This document shows, one piece after another, positions 1 to 9,690 of a DNA stretch of 64,000 bases. How positions within the stretch are numbered: position 1 is the first letter of the stretch; each line of letters begins with the position of its first letter. Origin of the DNA: Streptomyces sp. AC550_RSS872. GTDB lineage: Bacteria > Actinomycetota > Actinomycetes > Streptomycetales > Streptomycetaceae. The notes under the pieces were generated by a model that was not told the origin of the DNA, searched no databases, and was given only the letters and a program-made list of their open reading frames with translations. The DNA lies in contig NZ_JAGMUL010000196.1 of the NCBI RefSeq assembly GCF_019049285.1, positions 93,349 through 157,348 of the forward strand, read 5' to 3'. The translations under genes were made by a program, and so were the position numbers.

Positions 1-60
1 CTCGTAGTCACCGGCTGCCAGCTCGCAGCCCAGAAGAAATGGGTGCACTACACAGAATGA
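1..60 (+). CDS. Sugar ABC transporter permease, C-terminal end only (MalF-like)
   Basis: Frame 1 is open from the window edge to a TGA at 58-60 and encodes about 19 residues ending in K-W-V-H-Y-T-E. MalF/UgpA-type permeases often end in a short basic/aromatic tail of this kind. The stop overlaps the ATG of the next permease (ATGA at 57-60), the usual coupling of paired sugar permeases. Only the tail is visible, so the family call rests mainly on this overlap with a clear MalG-type partner. Confidence 0.6.
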   Translation, partial: LVVTGCQLAAQKKWVHYTE

Positions 61-944
61 GTACTTTCTCCGACACCCACAGCCGCGCGGCCACGACCGG
101 CAAGGGCGCTTCCGGCTCCGGCCGGCCCGCCCGTCGCAACCTGCTGCTGCACGCGGTCCTCCTCGTCTGCGCCATCGGCATGGCGCTGCCGTTCGCCTGG
201 ATGCTGTTCTCCTCGTTCAAACCCTTGGGCGAGATCTTCATGCAGCCGCCCAAGCTCTTGCCCCAGGACTGGAACGAGCAGGGCTACCGCACCGCTCTGG
301 GCGGGGCCGACTTTGTCCGCGGGTTCTGGAACAGCACCTACATCGCCCTGACGGTCACCGCGGTCTCCCTGCTCACCTCGGCGATGGCCGCCTACGCGTT
401 CGCGCGGATCGATTTCTGGGGCCGCCGCCCGCTGTTCATGGTCTTCCTCGCGACCATGATGGTCCCCGGCCAGCTCACGATCATCCCCCTGTACATCATC
501 ATGGGCTGGCTGGGCTGGGTGGACACCCATGCCGCGGTCATCGTGCCGCCCGCACTGTTCAACGCCTTCGGCGTCTTCCTGCTGCGTCAGTACATCAAAG
601 GCATCCCCGTGGAGTTGGAGGAAGCCGCCCAGCTCGACGGCGCCGGGCGGGTGCGCAGGTTCGTGACGATCATCCTGCCGCTGCTGCGCACCCCTCTCAC
701 GGCGTTGGGGATCTTCACCTTCCTCGGCCAGTGGAACAACTTCTTCTTCCCGCTGATCTTCCTCAACAGCTCCGAGAAGTTCACGCTGCCGCTGCTGGTC
801 AACCAGTTCAAGGGCCAGTACGTCTCTGACTGGCCCGCTCTGATGGCCGCCACGACATTGCTGGCGGCGCCGATGCTGATCGTGTTCGCGTTCGCGCAAC
901 GCCAGATCGTCGAAGGCATCGCCCTGTCCGGTTCCAAGTCCTGA
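57..944 (+). CDS. Carbohydrate ABC transporter permease (MalG/CUT1 family)
   Basis: Inner-membrane permease of a CUT1 sugar importer. It would form the channel with the upstream permease, fed by a binding protein outside the window. After a Ser/Thr/Arg-rich cytoplasmic N-terminus there are about six hydrophobic segments (the first near residues 30-50). The cytoplasmic EAA loop that docks the ATPase is clear (E-E-A-A-Q-L-D-G-A-G followed by I-L-P-L). An ATG at 39 is also in frame, but ATG 57 makes a 4-bp ATGA overlap with the preceding stop and is preferred. A GH65 gene follows after about 115 bp, suggesting the importer brings in an alpha-linked glucoside. The substrate itself is inferred. 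Confidence 0.92.
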   Translation: MSTFSDTHSRAATTGKGASGSGRPARRNLLLHAVLLVCAIGMALPFAWMLFSSFKPLGEIFMQPPKLLPQDWNEQGYRTALGGADFVRGFWNSTYIALTVTAVSLLTSAMAAYAFARIDFWGRRPLFMVFLATMMVPGQLTIIPLYIIMGWLGWVDTHAAVIVPPALFNAFGVFLLRQYIKGIPVELEEAAQLDGAGRVRRFVTIILPLLRTPLTALGIFTFLGQWNNFFFPLIFLNSSEKFTLPLLVNQFKGQYVSDWPALMAATTLLAAPMLIVFAFAQRQIVEGIALSGSKS

Positions 945-1058
945 GTCACGCACATTCAGAAGGCCGTTCCCCCCTCAAGAAGCTCCGGGTTACGCCCAGG
1001 CCAACCAGCGCTCCCAGCCCATGAACCCCACGACAACACCCATCCGAGAAGGGCACGC

Positions 1059-3368
1059 ATGACCCCCCACGGAAGTCCCTCCGACCAGGACAACCCCACC
1101 CACGACCCGGCGCCCGCGCGGTCCCAGCACGCCCCTCCCGGTCACGACGACCACACCACCACCGCCACAGCTAAATCCCGGCCCGACACCGGATGGACGC
1201 TCAGCGCCACCGAAACGGACGACGACTACGCGCCGACCTTCCTCGGCAACGGCTATTTCGGCGGCCGGATCCCCGCGGCGGGGACGGGATACGCGACGAC
1301 GCCGATCGAAACCCAGGCGCACCTGGCCGGGTTCTTCGCCCAGGACGGCCCGATCGAGAAGTACGCCAACATCCCGACCTGGTCCACGCTGGCGTTCTCC
1401 GACGAGTCGGGGACCTACGGCCGGCTGCCCCAGGCGGCACGGGCATGTGAAGAGGACGACCCGGAGCAGGGAGCGGTCAGCGACTACCGGCAGACACTGG
1501 ACCTGCGGGCCGGGTTGCTGACCACACAAGCGACGTGGACCTCACCGGCGGGCCGCCGCACCGAACTCACCTACCAGGTACTGGTCCACCGTGCCCGGCA
1601 TCGGGTGGCCGCGGTCCAGCTCACCTTCACCCCGCACTGGAGTGGCAGCGCGCGCGTGTCCGGGGTCTTCGACGGGACCAGCGCAAGGCTGACCGAACAG
1701 TCGAACAAGGGCTACGACGGTACGGCGGCCGAGTCGTACGAGACGGTGACGACGCTCGGCACGGGTATCACCGCAGCGCTCGCGTCGCGACTGGAACCGC
1801 CCACCGGGGTGCCGGCACACATCGCCGAGTTCGAAACCGACCAGGTCCAGCCGGCTGGTGTGGAGGCGACCTTCGATGTGGAGGCCGGCAGCACGTACAC
1901 GGTCACCAAGTACGTCGGCGTGGCCAGTTCCCAGGACTGCGAAGACCCGTTGTCGGCTGCTCGTGCCGCCGCGGCGGTCGCGGCGAACACCGGGTACGGT
2001 GACCTGCTGGTGGAGCACGAGGCGGCGTGGGACGACCTGTGGCGGGCCGATATCGAGGTCCTGGGGGATCCGGTGCTGCAGCTGCAGGTCCGCGCGAGCA
2101 TGTTCTACCTGCTGGAGAGCACACGCGCCGGAGTGAACTGGAGCCTGTCCCCGTGCGGCCTGTCCGGCGACGGATACAACGGGCACGTCTTCTGGGACAC
2201 CGAGACCTGGATGTATCCAGCGCTGCTGGCCCAGCACCCGGACATCGCGGCGGGTATGAACACCTATCGACAGCAGCGTCTGGCCGCGGCCCAGGGGTAC
2301 GCGACCCGAACAGGATTCGCGGGCGCGAGGTTCCCATGGGAGAGCGCGCTGCACGGAGACGAACAGACCCCACCCGGCTGGGAAATGGGTGACCTCGAGC
2401 ACCACATCACCGCCGACGTCGCACTCGCCCACTGGCAGTACTACCTCGCCACCGGCGATCGCGGCTGGCTCGCCGAGAAGGCCTGGCCGGTGCTGCAGGG
2501 TGCCGCCGAGTTCTGGGTGAGCTCCGCCGTTCCCCACGACGACGGCTACGACATCAAGCAGGTGATGGGCCCGGATGAATACCACTTCCCGGTCGACAAC
2601 AGCGTGTACACCAACGTCGCGGCCGCTAACACCCTGCGGATCGCCACCCGGGCGGCGAAGGTCGTGGGCGTGACCGCGGACCCCGAGTGGGACCGGGTCG
2701 CCGACGGCCTGCGGGTCCCGTACGACGAGGATCTAGGCATCCATCCGCAGTTCGACGGCTACGACGGCGACACCATCAAGCAGGCCGACGTGGTGATGTT
2801 GCAGTACCCCTGGGAGCACCCCATGCCCGCCGAGGTCGCGCTGAACGATCTCGACTACTACGTGCCGCGCACCGACCCGGACGGGCCGTCCATGACCGAC
2901 TCCATCCACTCCATCGCCCACGCCGCACTGGGGACGCCCGGGTCCGCGGCCTACGACTTCATGCGGCGCAGCGTGGACCCGTTCATACGCGGACCGTTCA
3001 ACCAGTTCGCCGAGCAGCGTCACGGAGGCGCGTTCACGTTCACCACCGGGCAGGGCGGTTTCCTGCAGGTGTTCCTCTACGGCTTCAGCGGGATGCGCTG
3101 GCGTGAGGACCGACTCAGGCTCGACCCGACCCTGCCACCTCAGCTGGACGGCATCACCCTGCGCCGGATGCTGTGGCAGGGACGCGAGTTCGACGTCGCG
3201 ATCGGCCCGGAGCACACCACGATCACGCTGACCGGAGGCCCCCCGACGACAGTCGAGGTCGCGGGTTCGGCACACCCACTGCGTCAGGGCGCACCGCTGA
3301 TCCTGCCAACCCGCCGCCCTGACCTGCTGCCCACCAGTGACCTCGCCGGCGCGTCGAGGAGAACGTGA
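1059..3368 (+). CDS. Glycoside hydrolase family 65 enzyme, apparently cytoplasmic
   Basis: A 769-residue GH65 protein without a signal peptide; the first 45 residues are polar, Pro/His-rich and probably disordered. GH65 enzymes invert alpha-glucosidic bonds, either by hydrolysis (acid trehalase, kojibiose hydrolase, glucosylgalactosyl-hydroxylysine glucosidase) or by phosphorolysis. Seen here: N-terminal beta-sandwich motif F-L-G-N-G-Y-F-G-G-R, then (alpha/alpha)6-barrel motifs F-W-D-T-E-T-W-M-Y-P, G-P-D-E-Y-H and K-Q-A-D-V-V-M-L-Q-Y-P. The general acid should be Glu507 in G-P-D-E. I lean to a hydrolase but cannot decide between hydrolysis and phosphorolysis. ATG 1059 has an upstream AGAAGGG. 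It probably acts on sugars imported by the preceding permeases. A secreted paralogue lies at 6.2-9.1 kb. Confidence 0.9.
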   Translation: MTPHGSPSDQDNPTHDPAPARSQHAPPGHDDHTTTATAKSRPDTGWTLSATETDDDYAPTFLGNGYFGGRIPAAGTGYATTPIETQAHLAGFFAQDGPIEKYANIPTWSTLAFSDESGTYGRLPQAARACEEDDPEQGAVSDYRQTLDLRAGLLTTQATWTSPAGRRTELTYQVLVHRARHRVAAVQLTFTPHWSGSARVSGVFDGTSARLTEQSNKGYDGTAAESYETVTTLGTGITAALASRLEPPTGVPAHIAEFETDQVQPAGVEATFDVEAGSTYTVTKYVGVASSQDCEDPLSAARAAAAVAANTGYGDLLVEHEAAWDDLWRADIEVLGDPVLQLQVRASMFYLLESTRAGVNWSLSPCGLSGDGYNGHVFWDTETWMYPALLAQHPDIAAGMNTYRQQRLAAAQGYATRTGFAGARFPWESALHGDEQTPPGWEMGDLEHHITADVALAHWQYYLATGDRGWLAEKAWPVLQGAAEFWVSSAVPHDDGYDIKQVMGPDEYHFPVDNSVYTNVAAANTLRIATRAAKVVGVTADPEWDRVADGLRVPYDEDLGIHPQFDGYDGDTIKQADVVMLQYPWEHPMPAEVALNDLDYYVPRTDPDGPSMTDSIHSIAHAALGTPGSAAYDFMRRSVDPFIRGPFNQFAEQRHGGAFTFTTGQGGFLQVFLYGFSGMRWREDRLRLDPTLPPQLDGITLRRMLWQGREFDVAIGPEHTTITLTGGPPTTVEVAGSAHPLRQGAPLILPTRRPDLLPTSDLAGASRRT

Positions 3369-3559
3369 CGGCAAGCTCGCGGTCCGTCTCCGCGTCCATC
3401 AGCGCCGCGACAGGCAATCCGGCCACGGCGTGCCCAGTCACGTCGCGGTTGCTGCTCGCCGCATGCCGGTCATCGCCGAAGTCGTAGTGGCGGCGCATCA
3501 GGCCGAAGGCGACGACACCCGGATGCGCCGTCTCGACAGCTTCCCAGGAGATCGAACTC

Positions 3560-5941
3560 ATGAGTTCAGAAGCACACCGGAACCCGGCAACCGCGTGCCA
3601 GGGGGCAGGAGCGGAGTCTTCCTCTCGCCCAGACCGCCCCGCGGGCGCAGCCACCACGACCTCGCCGGCCTATCGCGACCCTTTGAGGCCGCTCGAGGAA
3701 CGCCTCGAGGATCTGCTCGCCCGCATGACGCTGCCGGAAAAGGTCGGACAGATGCTGCAGCTGGACGCCCGGGGCGACTTGGAGGACGCCGTGGCCACGA
3801 AACTGGCCGGGTCGATCCTGCACGCCTCTCCCGAGCGCATGCTCGCTGCCGTCGAGCTGGCGGCATCCACCAGGCTGGGCATCCCGCTGCTTGTCGCTGA
3901 CGACTGCATCCACGGCCACTCGTTCTGGCCAGGTGCCACGATCTTCCCCACACAGCTGGGGATGGCCTGCACCTGGGACACCGAGCTCATTGAGCGCATG
4001 GCCCGGGCCACCGCGGTGGAAGTCGCCGCGACGGGCATCCACTGGACCTTCTCGCCGGTGCTGTGCATCACCCGCGACCTGCGATGGGGCCGTGTGAACG
4101 AGACCTTCGGGGAGGACCCACTGCTCATCGGGGAGCTGGGGGCTGCGATGGTCCGCGGATATCAGGGAGCGGGACTGGACGACACGACAGCGATTCTGGC
4201 CTGCGCCAAGCACTTCGCGGGCTACTCGGAGACGCAGGGCGGACGCGACGCGAGCGAGGCGGACCTGAGCCGGCGCAAGCTGCACTCATGGTTCCTGCCG
4301 CCGTTCGAGAGGGTCGCTCGCGAAGGCTGCCGCACGTTCATGCTCGGCTACCAGGCGATGGACGGTGTCCCGATCACGGCGAACAAGTGGCTCCTGAACG
4401 ACGTCCTCAAGGGCGAATGGGAGTTCACCGGCACGCTCGTGACCGACTGGGACAACGTGGGCCGGATGGTGTGGGAGCAGAAGGTCTGCGCAGACGCCGT
4501 GGAGGCCGCAACGGTCGCGGTGCAGGCCGGAAACGACCTGGTGATGACCACGCCGGACTTCTTCCAGGGCGCCCAGGAAGCAGTCGCCCAGGGGCGGCTG
4601 CGAGAGGAGGAGATCGACGAGGCGGTCCGGCGGATCCTGAAACTCAAACTGGAACTGGGCCTGTTCGAGAACCCCCGCGCGCCGGACCGGGCACGACAGG
4701 CCGACGTGATCGGATGCGCCGAGCACACCGCCCTCAACCTCGAACTCGCCCGAAGGTCCCTGGTGCTGCTGCGCAACGACGGCACCTTGCCGCTCGATGG
4801 CGGACTGACCGTAGACGGTCAGGGCCACACCGTCACCGCCGGGGGCCCTCGCACGATCGCCGTGATCGGCCCCAACGGCGACGACCCCCAAGCCATGCTC
4901 GGCGACTGGGCCGGCGCATCCGGCCAGGTGGGCTGGATGCCGGACGGGCACCCGCGCGTGACCGTCACGACGGTGCTCGACGGGTTCCGCACAGCCGTTC
5001 CCGACGGGTGGACGGTCACCTACACCCGCGGCGCCGACATCGAGCGCCTCGTGCCGGACCCGCAAGGACCCGTGTACCCCGACGGGCAGCCACGTCCGCC
5101 CCTGCTTGCGCCCGCGCCCGTGGACGAGGCTCAGATCGCGGAGGCGGTGAGCCTCGCGCGCGCGGCTGATTACGTCGTCGCCGTCGTCGGCGACACCGTC
5201 GCGTTGACGGGCGAAACGTGCTCGACCGCGACCCTGGAGCTGCAGGGCGGACAGGTCGCCCTCCTGGAGGCGCTCGTCGCCACCGGCACACCCGTCGTCG
5301 TGGTGCTGCTCCACGGCAAGCCCTCGGTACTCCCCGATGCCGCGCTGGCGGCGGCAGCGCTGATCGAGGCGTTCAACCCGGGCATGCGAGGCGGTCAGGC
5401 GGTGGCCGAGCTCGTCCTCGGTCTCATCGAGCCGTCGGGACGCCTGCCCCTGTCCGTGCCACGCCATGTCGGGCAGCAGCCTGTCTACTACAACCAGGTG
5501 CGCGGCCAGCATGGTGACCGTTACGCCGACCTGACCCAGGAACCCCTCTTCGTCTTCGGGGAGGGGCTGTCCTACAGCACAATCGAGTACACCGACCTGG
5601 CCATCCTCGATGAAGTCGTCGCCTTGGACGGCGTGGTTCGCGCCGAGGTAACCGTCTCCAACACCGGCACTCGGCCGGTACTGGAGACCGTGCAGGTCTA
5701 CATCAGCGACGTGGTCACGAGCGTCACGTGGGCAGAGCGGGAACTCAAGGCCTGGCGGCAGGTCACGATCCCACCCGGCGACAGCGTGCGGATCCGGCTG
5801 GCGATCCCCGCCGCGGCATGCTCCCTGGTCGACGCCGAAGGGCGCCGGATCGTCGAGCCCGGAGCGTTCGACCTGCTCGTCGGCCACAGCTCACGCGCCA
5901 CCGACCTGCTTCGCGCCCGTTTCACCCTCAGCCAGCCATGA
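3560..5941 (+). CDS. Glycoside hydrolase family 3 beta-glycosidase
   Basis: A 793-residue retaining GH3 enzyme, probably a beta-glucosidase or beta-xylosidase. The TIM-barrel domain carries A-K-H-F-A-G-Y (the conserved Lys-His pair) and L-V-T-D-W-D, whose Asp296 should be the nucleophile. The alpha/beta sandwich domain follows, then a C-terminal fibronectin III-like domain ending near residue 793. No signal peptide is seen; the first 40 residues are low-complexity. AGGAGA at 3545-3550 supports the ATG at 3560. The 190 bp before it hold no convincing gene. Its position between two GH65 genes suggests the locus handles a heteroglycoside with both alpha and beta linkages, which is inference. Confidence 0.93.
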   Translation: MSSEAHRNPATACQGAGAESSSRPDRPAGAATTTSPAYRDPLRPLEERLEDLLARMTLPEKVGQMLQLDARGDLEDAVATKLAGSILHASPERMLAAVELAASTRLGIPLLVADDCIHGHSFWPGATIFPTQLGMACTWDTELIERMARATAVEVAATGIHWTFSPVLCITRDLRWGRVNETFGEDPLLIGELGAAMVRGYQGAGLDDTTAILACAKHFAGYSETQGGRDASEADLSRRKLHSWFLPPFERVAREGCRTFMLGYQAMDGVPITANKWLLNDVLKGEWEFTGTLVTDWDNVGRMVWEQKVCADAVEAATVAVQAGNDLVMTTPDFFQGAQEAVAQGRLREEEIDEAVRRILKLKLELGLFENPRAPDRARQADVIGCAEHTALNLELARRSLVLLRNDGTLPLDGGLTVDGQGHTVTAGGPRTIAVIGPNGDDPQAMLGDWAGASGQVGWMPDGHPRVTVTTVLDGFRTAVPDGWTVTYTRGADIERLVPDPQGPVYPDGQPRPPLLAPAPVDEAQIAEAVSLARAADYVVAVVGDTVALTGETCSTATLELQGGQVALLEALVATGTPVVVVLLHGKPSVLPDAALAAAALIEAFNPGMRGGQAVAELVLGLIEPSGRLPLSVPRHVGQQPVYYNQVRGQHGDRYADLTQEPLFVFGEGLSYSTIEYTDLAILDEVVALDGVVRAEVTVSNTGTRPVLETVQVYISDVVTSVTWAERELKAWRQVTIPPGDSVRIRLAIPAAACSLVDAEGRRIVEPGAFDLLVGHSSRATDLLRARFTLSQP

Positions 5942-6208
5942 CACCCTTCACGCTGCACGGTCAGCGAGCTGCGGTGCCTCGTCGCTGTGATGGGGGCGGG
6001 GCGTGGCACGCAACATCCTCCAGCTGGGCGAGGGCTACAGCTACGACTTCTTCGCCAAGTGCATCTTCCCGTCGCGGTTGGCCAGAATCCCCATCCCACA
6101 ACTCTCCCCTGTGGTCTGCGTCATACACCGCCGTGTCGCTCCGCGAGCGGCATCGGCAGGCCGTCGTGACACAGCCACGCGTTCCCACCACGAGGAGGTG
6201 GCGTTCCC

Positions 6209-9088
6209 ATGAAGGAGTACGGCGAGGCGTTGGGCGACGTAGGCGTGAGGCTCGGTACCTTACGTCGAAGGTCGGCCTGGGGCCGTTTATCGGCCGTGGC
6301 GACTGCCGCGGTACCGATGGTGTTCCGGCCGAGGGACTACGCCGGATCCGGCACCCGAGGCCGCTACCGGGCCGCGGAATCCACGGTGCCCTCGGCGACC
6401 ATCCATCCGCACGCCCGCTCACGGAAGCCCTGGAGGAGAACGTCCATCGGGCTGGCCCTCGGCTGCCTGCTCCTGGGCGCGGCCGCGGTGCCGGCGTCGC
6501 CCGCAGCCGAACCGGGCAAGGGCAGAGGCGACGGCAGCTGGGTGCTGAGCACGAACGACCCGTCGAAGAACTACTCACCGACGTTCGTCGGCAACGGCTA
6601 CGTCGCCGCGCGGGTGCCCGCGGCGGGTCAGGGATACAGCAGCACGCCCATCGTCACCCAGTCCCAGCTCGCCGGCTTCTACTCCGAGGGCACCGAGCAG
6701 AACGAGCAACGGGCCGGGCTGCCGACCTGGACCGCGCTCCGCTTCGGCCGCAGCGGCGGCGCACAGCCGCCGACGACGATCGGCCCTGCCGCCGACGGCA
6801 CCACCAGCAACTACCGGCAGTCGTTGAACCTGCGCACCGGAGTGCTGACCACGTCGTTCGACTGGACCTCACCCGCAGGTGACACCACCAGCTTCGACTA
6901 CGAGGTCAACGCCAACCGCGCGGACGGCCATCTGGCCACGGTGAGCCTGCGGGTCGTGCCGCACTGGAGCGGGTCAGCCACCGCCGTGGACGAGTTCGAC
7001 GGCCGGGGACTCAACCACGCCTCCGCCACCAAGTCGCACGTGAACGGCAGGACTGGCACGCTGTCCCAAACTGTCGTGACCGACGGGAAACTGGTCACCG
7101 CCGGGCTGAACTCCGTCCTGCGCGTCAACGGCAAAACCGTGCCCACCCGGGCGATCGCCGCGGCCAGCGACGGCAGTGCCGGGCAGAGCGCGGTCTTCCC
7201 CGTCCGGGCCGGCCGGCCGATCCAGATCACCAAGTTCGTGGGCATCGCCTCCAGTGTCGACACCGACCGGAAGCTCGCGGCCGCGACCCCGCAGCAGGCC
7301 GCCGCGACCACCGCGGCCCGCGCCGCCAAGGGCGGCTACCAGCGCGCGCTCGCCCGCAACAACCAGGCATGGGCGCACCTGTGGCAGTCGAACATCTCGA
7401 TCCCCGGTGACACCGCCATGACCGCGCAGATCCACGCGTCCATGTTCTACCTGCTCGCCAGCATGCGCGCCGGCGTCAACTGGAGCACCAGTCCGAGCGG
7501 GCTGTCCGCGGACAGTTACAACGGTCACGTGTTCTGGGACATGGAGACCTGGATGTACCCGGCGCTGCTGGCCCAGTACCCGGACATAGCGGCAGGGGCG
7601 AACTCCTACCGGCACAAGACCCTGTCCGCGGCGCGGGAAAACGCCGCCAAGCTGTCCACGCCCAGCCAGCCGATCAAGGGCGCCAAATTCGCCTGGGAGA
7701 GCGCGCTGACCGGCAAGGAGACGGCCCCGGACCCCTGGGGCACGTACGAGATCCACATCAACTCCGACATCGCCCTGGCGCAATGGCAGTACTACCAGGT
7801 GACCGGCGACAAGGCGTGGCTGCGGGACAAGGCGTGGCCGGTACTGAAGGGCATCGCCGACTACTGGGCCACCCGCGCCGTACCCAACTCCTCCGGCGGA
7901 TACGACATCAACGACGTCATGGGGCCGGACGAGTACCACTACCCGGTCGACAACAGCGTGACCACCAACGCCGGCGCACAGGCGTCACTGCGCATCGCGA
8001 TCCGCACCGCGCACCTTGTGGGCCGGACCGCCGAGCCGGCGTGGAAGAAGCTCGCCGACGGCCTGAAGGTCCCGGTCGACACCAAGAACAACATCCACCC
8101 CGAGTTCGACGGCTACAACGGGCAGACTGTCAAGCAGGCCGACGTCACCCTGCTGCAATACCCCTGGGCCGTGCCGATGTCACCCAGCCTGGCCCAGAAC
8201 GACCTCGACTACTACACGGGGCGCACCGACCCCAACGGCCCGTCCATGACGGACGCGATCGCCGCCATCAACAGCGCGGCCCTCGGATCGCCGGGCTGCC
8301 AGGTCTACGACTACCTCCGCTACAGCGCGGATCCGTACCAGGCCGCCCCGTTCAACCAGTGGTACGAGACCCGCAGGGGCGGAGCGTTCAACTTCACCAC
8401 CGGCCAGGGCGGCTACCTCCAGGAATTCCTCTACGGGTTCACCGGGTTGCGCTGGGGAACCGACGCCGTCACCGTCGATCCGTTCCTGCCAACCCAACTA
8501 CCGGGCGTCGACATCACCGGGGTGAAGTGGCACGGCAGCACCTTCGACATCTCCGTCGGACAGCAGAGCACGACGCTGACCCTGCGCTCCGGCCCCCCGC
8601 TGGCGGTTCGCGACGGCGCCGGCACCCTGCATCGGGTCACCGCCGCCGCGCCGCTGAAGACCCCGACCCGGCACCCGGCTCCGACACCCAAGCCCTTCAG
8701 CTGCACTGGGCCGATCACCCCGACCGCCGACACCAGCCGCTGCGTGGACATCCAGTGGGGCGACAACAGCGACGGGACACCGCTCCAAATCTGGGACTGC
8801 AACAGCACCGCCGCCCAGGACTGGACGCGTCCCGGCAACGGCACCGTGATGGCCGCGGGCAAGTGCATGGACGTGCGCGGCGACTCCAGCGCCGACGGGA
8901 CACCCGTGCAGATCTACACCTGCAACGGCAGCCCTACACAGCAGTGGACGTACGACCAGGACACCTATGAGCTGAAAGCCTTCGGCAAGTGCCTCACCCC
9001 CTCGGGCGGCGGCACGAGCAACGGCACCCGGCTCGTGATCGACACCTGTAACGGCAGCACCAGCCAACAGTGGAACCTGCCATCCTGA
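6209..9088 (+). CDS. Secreted GH65 glycosidase with C-terminal CBM13 (ricin-B) lectin domain
   Basis: A paralogue of the GH65 at 1.06 kb with the same landmarks (F-V-G-N-G-Y-V-A-A-R, F-W-D-M-E-T-W-M-Y-P, G-P-D-E-Y-H; likely acid Glu575). It adds a Sec-type signal segment at about residues 72-97 (R-R-T-S-I-G-L-A-L-G then a hydrophobic run ending A-S-P-A-A) and a ricin-type lectin domain from about residue 830 with repeated Q-x-W and C-x-D motifs. An excellent AGGAGGT lies 10 bp before ATG 6209, but that start puts about 70 odd residues before the signal segment. An in-frame GTG at 6386 would give a normal signal peptide. The 267 bp upstream (5942-6208) hold nothing I recognise. It probably attacks polymers outside the cell whose fragments the ABC system imports. 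Confidence 0.88.
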   Translation: MKEYGEALGDVGVRLGTLRRRSAWGRLSAVATAAVPMVFRPRDYAGSGTRGRYRAAESTVPSATIHPHARSRKPWRRTSIGLALGCLLLGAAAVPASPAAEPGKGRGDGSWVLSTNDPSKNYSPTFVGNGYVAARVPAAGQGYSSTPIVTQSQLAGFYSEGTEQNEQRAGLPTWTALRFGRSGGAQPPTTIGPAADGTTSNYRQSLNLRTGVLTTSFDWTSPAGDTTSFDYEVNANRADGHLATVSLRVVPHWSGSATAVDEFDGRGLNHASATKSHVNGRTGTLSQTVVTDGKLVTAGLNSVLRVNGKTVPTRAIAAASDGSAGQSAVFPVRAGRPIQITKFVGIASSVDTDRKLAAATPQQAAATTAARAAKGGYQRALARNNQAWAHLWQSNISIPGDTAMTAQIHASMFYLLASMRAGVNWSTSPSGLSADSYNGHVFWDMETWMYPALLAQYPDIAAGANSYRHKTLSAARENAAKLSTPSQPIKGAKFAWESALTGKETAPDPWGTYEIHINSDIALAQWQYYQVTGDKAWLRDKAWPVLKGIADYWATRAVPNSSGGYDINDVMGPDEYHYPVDNSVTTNAGAQASLRIAIRTAHLVGRTAEPAWKKLADGLKVPVDTKNNIHPEFDGYNGQTVKQADVTLLQYPWAVPMSPSLAQNDLDYYTGRTDPNGPSMTDAIAAINSAALGSPGCQVYDYLRYSADPYQAAPFNQWYETRRGGAFNFTTGQGGYLQEFLYGFTGLRWGTDAVTVDPFLPTQLPGVDITGVKWHGSTFDISVGQQSTTLTLRSGPPLAVRDGAGTLHRVTAAAPLKTPTRHPAPTPKPFSCTGPITPTADTSRCVDIQWGDNSDGTPLQIWDCNSTAAQDWTRPGNGTVMAAGKCMDVRGDSSADGTPVQIYTCNGSPTQQWTYDQDTYELKAFGKCLTPSGGGTSNGTRLVIDTCNGSTSQQWNLPS

Positions 9089-9100
9089 CGCTCCAACCGC

Positions 9101-9135
9101 GGCTGTGTGGCACCCCGATCAGGTGCCGCACAGCC
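9101..9135 (+). terminator. Transcription terminator hairpin after secreted GH65 gene
   Basis: A 14-bp stem G-G-C-T-G-T-G-t-G-G-C-A-C-C pairs with G-G-T-G-C-C-g-C-A-C-A-G-C-C around a 7-nt loop, starting 12 bp after the GH65 stop. One mismatch. There is no U-tract, as is common in Streptomyces. Confidence 0.75.
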
Positions 9136-9204
9136 CCGGGGCGCGCTCCGGTCAGTCGTACAGGGGCACCATCCGTGACATCCGTGACGCCATGCGTTCA
9201 CCCT

Positions 9205-9690
9205 TGCCTGAACATCGCCACGAACGCCAACGCGCTCGTGGTGCAGCGGGCCTGGGGCCCGCCGATCATGTCGTCGTTCCACGCCGTGTACAGCGTTCGG
9301 CAGCTTCCTCGGAGCGGCGGACGGCGGACTGTTCGCGCGTCAGGGCGTGAGCCTCAAACGACGTTCGCCGCGGTGGGCGGCACCGCCGTCGTTATGGCAG
9401 TCTGAGCGGCGAAATGGGCGCTTCCGGACCGACCGCCGCCAGCAACCGAACGCTCCGAGCCAGCCGGTGCACCAGTGAGCAGTGTCATGCGCTCCTTCGA
9501 CCCTGTGGTTCCTTGGGTTGCTGGCTACGTGCACCCTGGTCGGCGAGGGCACCGCCGCCGACTTCGCGGCCGCCGCCTTCGCCGCGTTCTCCGTGATGAT
9601 GACGGTCGGACGACTGCTCGGCGACCGGCTCACAGCGCGCTTCGGCCCGGTGGCACTCGTACGCTTCTGCGGCGCCCTGTGCGCGAGCGC
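9205..9690 (+). pseudogene. MFS transporter remnant
   Basis: Two fragments in different frames resemble one Streptomyces MFS protein. At about 9208-9310 the translation includes N-I-A-T-N-A-N-A-L-V-V-Q and I-M-S-S-F-H-A-V-Y-S, typical of the second and third membrane helices. At about 9500-9690 it includes V-G-E-G-T-A-A-D-F and F-S-V-M-M-T-V-G-R-L-L-G-D-R, typical of the middle of the same family. Frameshifts and a deletion separate them and both ends are missing. No functional protein can be made. Confidence 0.65.

Noticed and set aside
48..953. Long minus-strand frame opposite the ABC permease
   Set aside because: It is Arg/Glu/Gly-rich without motifs and mirrors a clear permease gene; long antisense frames are expected in high-GC DNA.
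3369..3559. Possible short gene between GH65 and GH3, GTG 3365
   Set aside because: About 40 codons with no motif, and no clear ribosome site separate from the GH65 end.
6003..6212. ATG frame of 69 codons before the secreted GH65
   Set aside because: No known motif or upstream ribosome site; ends in the next gene's leader. Possibly a relic but unsupported.
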